A stretch of 64,000 nucleotides of DNA, taken from Cohnella abietis (lineage in GTDB: Bacteria > Bacillota > Bacilli > Paenibacillales > Paenibacillaceae). Within the stretch, counting starts at the first letter, position 1, and the number at the start of each line of letters is the position of its first letter. The notes under the pieces are model-generated. The model had not been told where the DNA came from. It saw only the letters and a list, made by a program, of their open reading frames with translations, and ran no database searches. A program made the translations under genes and the position numbers. The DNA lies in the NCBI RefSeq assembly GCF_004295585.1, contig NZ_AP019400.1, forward strand, positions 3,818,001 to 3,882,000, written 5' to 3'. This document shows, piece by piece, positions 59,829 through 64,000 of this stretch.

Positions 59829-59857
59829 AAAAAGGAGCTGCCTTCAGGCAAGCTCCT
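59829..59857 (-). terminator. Intrinsic terminator of the radical SAM gene
   Basis: GGAGCTGCC pairs with GGC-A-AGCTCC (one bulge) and is followed by TTTTT on the minus strand. Confidence 0.75.
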
Positions 59858-59918
59858 CTACTATCGTTTCCCAGAGTTATTGTTGCGATTCTGATGATAG
59901 GTCTTTAATGACTGATCT

Positions 59919-60737
59919 TTAAGGCTCAAAGCCTTGTTGGCTAATCCAAATTTGATCCTCAGAAAAATGCTGTTTTAATTGTTCATAAACCTTACGATAG
60001 GCGGTTGGGTGATACCATTCTTCCAATCCTAATTGTTTATACAAAGCATCGACACCTAAATTACGCGTGCGCTTCCCTCCACTACCGTCTCCCATAAAAT
60101 AATCATCAACACATACTCGAGTAACTAGTGGCCTTAGGATTTCCGCAAACCGGTCGCTACTTGGCAATATCGGCGCAATCGTTGCCTGCGTTGGCACACC
60201 CGCTTCAGCTAACAGCTGAAGTGTTTTTAATCTTGCTGCTATCGGAGGTGCATAAGGAGAAAAATGTTTTCTGATCTCTTCCAGATCTGTTTCAATGGTC
60301 ATACTAACACGAACATGCTTACCGAGCTGCAACAGCAGATCAATATCTCGGCGAACAAGGGGACTTCGAGTCTGCACGAGTAAAAAATCAGGTGGATCAC
60401 AAGACATAATTTTTAATAAGGACCTGGTTATCTGTTCTCTATTTTCTATGGGCTGATAAGGATCAGTACTCGATGACATGAAAATAGTAACTGGTCCCTT
60501 GGCCTTGGCTTTCTGATACTCTTTCTGAAAAACACCTGCAGCCTCTTTCTTAACATCAACCCACGTTCCCCACTCCGCTTTACGAAATAAAGAAACCGGC
60601 ATTTGTCGGACGTAGCAATAAGAACAGCCAAACGAGCAACCCGTATAAGGATTAAGGGAATGACTGTAGCCGGACAGAAAGCCGGTTCCTTTGTTCAACA
60701 TGGTTTTGGGATACTTGTACAAAAACTCCGTCTTCAT
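59919..60737 (-). CDS. Radical SAM protein of the spore photoproduct lyase-like/Rv2578c family
   Basis: The 272-residue enzyme has the cluster motif CSFGCSYCY (Cys-x3-Cys-x2-Cys, residues 33-40) after SGYSHSLNPYTG, then FMSSSTDPYQPIE and VRVSMTIETDLEEIRKHFSP, the SPL-like radical SAM barrel. True SplB is longer and has a different N-terminus; this group is usually annotated as radical SAM/SPL family of unknown reaction. GGAG lies ahead of the ATG. It stands alone in a spore-surface neighbourhood. Confidence 0.9.
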   Translation of the reverse strand: MKTEFLYKYPKTMLNKGTGFLSGYSHSLNPYTGCSFGCSYCYVRQMPVSLFRKAEWGTWVDVKKEAAGVFQKEYQKAKAKGPVTIFMSSSTDPYQPIENREQITRSLLKIMSCDPPDFLLVQTRSPLVRRDIDLLLQLGKHVRVSMTIETDLEEIRKHFSPYAPPIAARLKTLQLLAEAGVPTQATIAPILPSSDRFAEILRPLVTRVCVDDYFMGDGSGGKRTRNLGVDALYKQLGLEEWYHPTAYRKVYEQLKQHFSEDQIWISQQGFEP

Positions 60738-60826
60738 ATAATTGCTCCGTTTAGGTTATTTCGCATCGTGAAAAATAATACCCAAGCTGTTTAGAACTTA
60801 CTTGACCAGTATAACCCTCAAAATAA

Positions 60827-61051
60827 GCTTTTGTACGCATTAGTACGGGTTTACGCACTTCTATTAATAACTTAGCGCATTTATTAGGAATCATTAATAA
60901 CGGAGCAACTATAGATGTCATTCACGATTCAGAGCGATCCAATGACATTATAGATAGCTGTCTCGATAATTCGAAGGCTAAAAGAGTTTTGGGATGGAGG
61001 GCCGACATAAGCATGCTTGAAGGTTTAACGGTAACTTACACCCATCTATAA
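60827..61051 (+). pseudogene. Remnant of an NAD-dependent nucleotide-sugar epimerase
   Basis: A plus-strand frame opens after a stop at 60824-60826 and reads FVRISTGLRTSINNLAHLLG, then SNDIIDSCLDNSKAKRVLGW and ISMLEGL before TAA. This matches the C-terminal ~70 residues of UDP-glucose 4-epimerase/dTDP-glucose dehydratase-like SDR proteins (TG-x2-TSIN-L; D-SKAKR-LGW). No start codon, ribosome binding site or Rossmann part exists, so it is a decayed end of a sugar-nucleotide gene, fitting the glycosylation genes beside it. Confidence 0.72.
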
Positions 61052-61063
61052 GCCTCATTACTC

Positions 61064-62395
61064 TTAGATTATTTCTGATAATAAAAGCATTCTAGATAGC
61101 TTTTCGATATCGATAACCATATCGTCGTATCCATGTTTGGGATCAATACGATCTGCAGAGCGTTCTCCTTCACCGAACAAATAATAATAGTCAAGATCAA
61201 GATGATTGCACAATAGCCAAAACACGTAGACAGGGAAATTAGATGTAAATAGCTCAATAACCTTGGTCGCTGGCTGACAAAAAATAAGGTTCGTGAGTCC
61301 GGAGCCATGAGGTGCAATGACTATCTTAGCGGACGACATGATTACGATTTGTTGTGCCACAGAAAGGGACTCTAGATGAATACATTTAAATCCTAGTGGA
61401 TATAAAACCTCTAACACTTGATCTTCATTAATGACTTTTCGATGGGATGCCAATGAACGACTAATATAGATTCTTTCGAATTCGGGATTGGGCTGGTTTC
61501 CCTTCATGAATTCCTGCCTGATATATTGAATTTGCCAATGATGTGGCCCCCACTCTATTGCCGGTGCCGCAGGGATAATCAACTTTTTTGCTTCCAAATG
61601 AAATGTTTCATGACAAATAATTAGCCTTTCCTTAGGGATCCCTATCGCCTCGAGTATTTCCCATTGGAAGCCAGCCTTTACTCCGTTGACAATGTATCTG
61701 TCTATAGGTATGCCGCTTTTGTTTAATAAATCTATTCGAGATATAACATCAAATATCCAATGATAATGCATGCTGCTCGCACAAAAGGTAAGCACGGCTA
61801 TCGTTTCATCAACATAGTGGGCCGGAGAAAATGTCGCTTGACGAAAAACAGGATGCTCGCTTGGAATAAACGGAGGAAATATGGAAACGTCCCATAGAAG
61901 TTTGTTATCAGGAGCGATGATGCAGCCGAAATCTCCATATACTCGCCCGTTGGGGACTTCTACGACAAATGGAGCAGGAGAATAAAACTCGGGCATGCTA
62001 AACGAGATATGCAACCGCTCGTCAAATCCCTTTGGCTGTTTCAACTGGCGGGTATGGCTTTCGTGGATCTCTTTATACCATGGCAGAAATGATTGATTAG
62101 CTATCCAATCCTTCGTTGATAAATGATATTCCGTAGGGGGCGGATATTCGTAAACTTCACCGTTGATTTTGCCCTCTTGTTTGCTCACCTGTGCTTTTAA
62201 TTTTATAAGTTTACTTTTGGATTTAGATCTAATACCATTACGTTTTTTTGTGCGCTTCTGAGAACGCCATTTTATTATACTCGCTCTTTTTCTTTTGCGT
62301 ATGCGTGATTTTAGATGAGGTTTATTTATAATTTTTTTCTTCTTGAGGCGAACCTTTCCCGTTTTTCTTTTACTCTTTTTTTTGAGAGCTCCCAC
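61064..62395 (-). CDS. Glycosyltransferase family 61-like (DUF563) with Lys/Arg-rich N-terminus
   Basis: The catalytic part (from ~residue 75 of 443) has HYHWIFDVISRIDLLNKSGI, FERIYISRSLASHRKVINED, GFKCIHLESLSVAQQIVIMS and IVIAPHGSGLTNLIFCQPAT, typical of GT61/DUF563. The first 70 residues contain 33 Lys or Arg (KKKSKRKTGKVRLKKKK and similar), far outside the family. GTG start eight bases after GGGGAGG, inside the upstream glycosyltransferase gene, with 70 bases of overlap. It probably glycosylates spore-surface protein; the basic head may bind anionic surfaces or the spore coat. Confidence 0.85.
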   Translation of the reverse strand: MGALKKKSKRKTGKVRLKKKKIINKPHLKSRIRKRKRASIIKWRSQKRTKKRNGIRSKSKSKLIKLKAQVSKQEGKINGEVYEYPPPTEYHLSTKDWIANQSFLPWYKEIHESHTRQLKQPKGFDERLHISFSMPEFYSPAPFVVEVPNGRVYGDFGCIIAPDNKLLWDVSIFPPFIPSEHPVFRQATFSPAHYVDETIAVLTFCASSMHYHWIFDVISRIDLLNKSGIPIDRYIVNGVKAGFQWEILEAIGIPKERLIICHETFHLEAKKLIIPAAPAIEWGPHHWQIQYIRQEFMKGNQPNPEFERIYISRSLASHRKVINEDQVLEVLYPLGFKCIHLESLSVAQQIVIMSSAKIVIAPHGSGLTNLIFCQPATKVIELFTSNFPVYVFWLLCNHLDLDYYYLFGEGERSADRIDPKHGYDDMVIDIEKLSRMLLLSEII

Positions 62396-63384
62396 ATTGG
62401 TTGCCTCCCCTTTATGTTCCTTTTCAATCGAACTGCCCTCTTTATTCTTCTGCTTTTTGATAAGTGTCGCTTCTTCCGTCGGATCGTTATTTTCTTCTTT
62501 CGTGGCATATTCCTAGCTGCTTCTGCCATCTTATTCTCTAACAAGCGTTCAGACCATATTCTGGCAGGGTCTTCAGAGTCCCGCAAAACAGGGTGAACGA
62601 AAAAAACGGATTCCGTTTGCTCTGCCGCTTGTATGTCATCTAGCGATAGCGGAGGCTTATACCTGATATACTCCGCTACGGATTCCGGGAAGCTTCGAAA
62701 CCTCCCTCCGCTACGCACTGCTAATGTTGCATGCAGGATTTCCTCAATCGCGATGACCTCAGTCGTTTGGAATAGAGCTTCCAAACGCATCGTGTCGATT
62801 CCATCATACATCCGATTAATAAGCTCCCGTCGATACACTTGACCGTTGGCGAACATTCCGGCTAAGTACGTAGTCTGGAACAATTCCTGCCATTGTGGCC
62901 ATTCTTGCCACATCATCTGTCCAGGTATCCATTCTCCGGGACCGTACTCGACATGCATGTTAACGCCCATCGTATCAAAGCCCAACATCATTTCATCTAG
63001 ATAGGCTTCTAATCCTCTTTTCAGAAATAAGACATCCGAATCAATGTAAACAAGATAATCATAATCCGTATTGATTTCCTTTAACCATCTAATCACATCA
63101 TATAGGACGCATCCCGTACGTCCCCAAGACAGAGGCCCCCTTTGGTACGGGCATATCATCATATCTTTGATATTTTGCCCGTATTTGGGATTGCCAGAAG
63201 AGTTATACAACACGATATTGCTTTCCGGATTATAGTAACGGATGTTCTGAATCTGCTTGGCCAGAATATCTTCCTGTGCATGTGCCAGAACAACAAAGAT
63301 AATTCTTCTTCTCTTAGCGAGACGTGATTTCTTCTTCGATTTCCTAGAAAGTGAATGAAGACGCCTTATTACAATTTTTTTCAC
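62326..63384 (-). CDS. Nucleotide-sugar transferase-like protein with Lys/Arg-rich tails
   Basis: The central ~240 of 352 residues form a GT-A-type domain: IIFVVLAHAQEDILAKQIQN, YDYLVYIDSDVLFLKRGLEA (DSD metal motif), and MWQEWPQWQELFQTTYLAGM. The start (VIRRLHSLSRKSKKKSRLAK) and the last 58 residues, about half Lys/Arg (RRKKRHLSKSRRIKR), are strongly basic. It starts with GTG overlapping the stop of the upstream gene by four bases and overlaps the downstream gene by 70, so three transferases are co-translated. Confidence 0.82.
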   Translation of the reverse strand: MKKIVIRRLHSLSRKSKKKSRLAKRRRIIFVVLAHAQEDILAKQIQNIRYYNPESNIVLYNSSGNPKYGQNIKDMMICPYQRGPLSWGRTGCVLYDVIRWLKEINTDYDYLVYIDSDVLFLKRGLEAYLDEMMLGFDTMGVNMHVEYGPGEWIPGQMMWQEWPQWQELFQTTYLAGMFANGQVYRRELINRMYDGIDTMRLEALFQTTEVIAIEEILHATLAVRSGGRFRSFPESVAEYIRYKPPLSLDDIQAAEQTESVFFVHPVLRDSEDPARIWSERLLENKMAEAARNMPRKKKITIRRKKRHLSKSRRIKRAVRLKRNIKGRQPMWELSKKRVKEKRERFASRRKKL

Positions 63385-64000
63385 CGGCTAACCCTCTTTG
63401 TTCTTTTCTTAACAATTGAATTTTCCTTTCTTCGTTTCTGACGAATTGGTTTTTTCTGTTTCCTTCGTTCCGCTAATCCCTTTTTCTTTTCAATCTTGAT
63501 AGTGTTTCTTCTGGCGCTCTTAAGAACGATTCTACTGCGTTTAGCTAATCGAGCTTTTTTCCTCCTTGATTTCGTAACACGTTTGCTCTTTTTATTTCCC
63601 GTTTGCATTAGATTCTCAGCATCAATCGTATCATCTACAGGTGCGATTGTATCTTTAACACGATTCGTCCCAATCCCAGATAAGCGTTCCACGAGATTGA
63701 CAGTATGATAGCTACGATTATGAAACTCTATTAATTCAGCAGGATCACGGATAAACAAATGTCCTTGATTGTAATTGTCGTAGTGAGTATGAAAGCCTTG
63801 GGCTAACTCTTCGGGCGCATACCTTGACTTTCTATCTCTGAATATTTTTTTCTCAGCATGCTGCTGGGATCGGTAAGGGTAGTGTTTACTTGTAAATTTG
63901 TAAGGGCAGATCCTTCTTCCTTGAAATACAGCTTGATGTCCACCGAAATCGGATAAGTTTACCTGTTCAGCAGTTCGCTTCCAAGCTTTAATTTGAATAA
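63381..64000 (-). CDS. Glycosyltransferase C-terminal part with Lys/Arg-rich tail (cut by window edge)
   Basis: The frame is open to the window edge. The visible 206 residues read RTAEQVNLSDFGGHQAVFQG, KHYPYRSQQHAEKKIFRDR and EELAQGFHTHYDNYNQGHLF, the C-terminal pattern of bacillal GT2 proteins of glycan clusters (HYP-RS-x2-H-x2-KK). The last ~71 residues hold about 36 Lys/Arg (SKRVTKSRRKKARLAKRSR). A TTG at 63758 is not a real start. It is first of three overlapping minus-strand transferase genes. Confidence 0.75.
   Translation of the reverse strand, partial: IQIKAWKRTAEQVNLSDFGGHQAVFQGRRICPYKFTSKHYPYRSQQHAEKKIFRDRKSRYAPEELAQGFHTHYDNYNQGHLFIRDPAELIEFHNRSYHTVNLVERLSGIGTNRVKDTIAPVDDTIDAENLMQTGNKKSKRVTKSRRKKARLAKRSRIVLKSARRNTIKIEKKKGLAERRKQKKPIRQKRRKENSIVKKRTKRVSR

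Noticed and set aside
59714..59908. 64-codon frame after the YheC/D-like gene
   Set aside because: Runs through the terminator hairpin of the opposite gene; no ribosome binding site and no similarity recognised.

Overview
The window looks like a stretch of an endospore-forming Gram-positive chromosome close to Paenibacillus or Cohnella. Signs of this are an SLH-domain surface protein, spore-coat and exosporium type genes (YheC/YheD-like ATP-grasp, collagen-like protein with a BclA-type C-terminus, LysM coat-like protein), many lipoproteins, several carbohydrate ABC systems with AraC or two-component regulators, and GGAGG-type ribosome binding sites throughout. No rRNA, tRNA, IS transposase or CRISPR array was seen. 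Assignments rest on reading the sequence; no database search was run.

Layout. 1-7765: small regulator/enzyme pairs (YbaK end, a TetR/MFS deletion scar, MarR + PNPOx-like, Rrf2 divergent from an AhpD-like protein, a lipoprotein, a short UvrA-type ABC ATPase, ArsR + SRPBCC, FrnE-like DsbA). 7967-11113: a sugar ABC importer. 11464-16250: an acyltransferase-glycosyltransferase fusion, an alpha/beta hydrolase and an OmpR-type two-component system. 17158-17511: first 51-bp repeat array. 17608-26739: a large minus-strand sugar catabolic locus (dehydrogenase, three TIM-barrel isomerases, Gfo/Idh/MocA oxidoreductase, ABC importer, AraC regulator) in two transcription units that share a near-identical 22-bp upstream box. 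26979-30551: a DedA-PAP2 fusion with altered PAP2 motifs, and a tandem-NTPase STAND-like protein. 30760-34423: SDR, a 10-bp phased repeat, the second 51-bp array, then rhodanese and cysteine synthase. 34604-43645: LysM protein, GNAT, lipoprotein, SDR/TetR, a chemoreceptor and an AlgI/AlgJ-like O-acetylation pair. 43750-47926: phosphatase, GNATs and an ABC-F ribosome protection protein with an attenuator leader. 48338-54913: lipoprotein, NTR-like secreted protein, third 51-bp array and a 1606-residue SLH protein with eleven 80-residue repeats. 55098-57619: NAD(P)-binding protein/TetR, HxlR and a broken arginase-family gene. 57730-64000: spore-surface region with the collagen-like protein, YheC/D, radical SAM protein, a sugar-epimerase remnant and three glycosyltransferases with extreme Lys/Arg-rich tails.

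The points most worth pursuing are (1) three arrays of 51-bp tandem repeats, each beyond the 3' end and terminator of a minus-strand gene; (2) the ABC-F leader, with a 39-codon ORF, two terminators and a 13-bp antiterminator; (3) the Lys/Arg-tailed glycosyltransferases next to a collagen-like exosporium protein; (4) the DedA-PAP2 fusion lacking the catalytic PAP2 histidine; (5) the AraC-type box that joins two halves of one sugar regulon.
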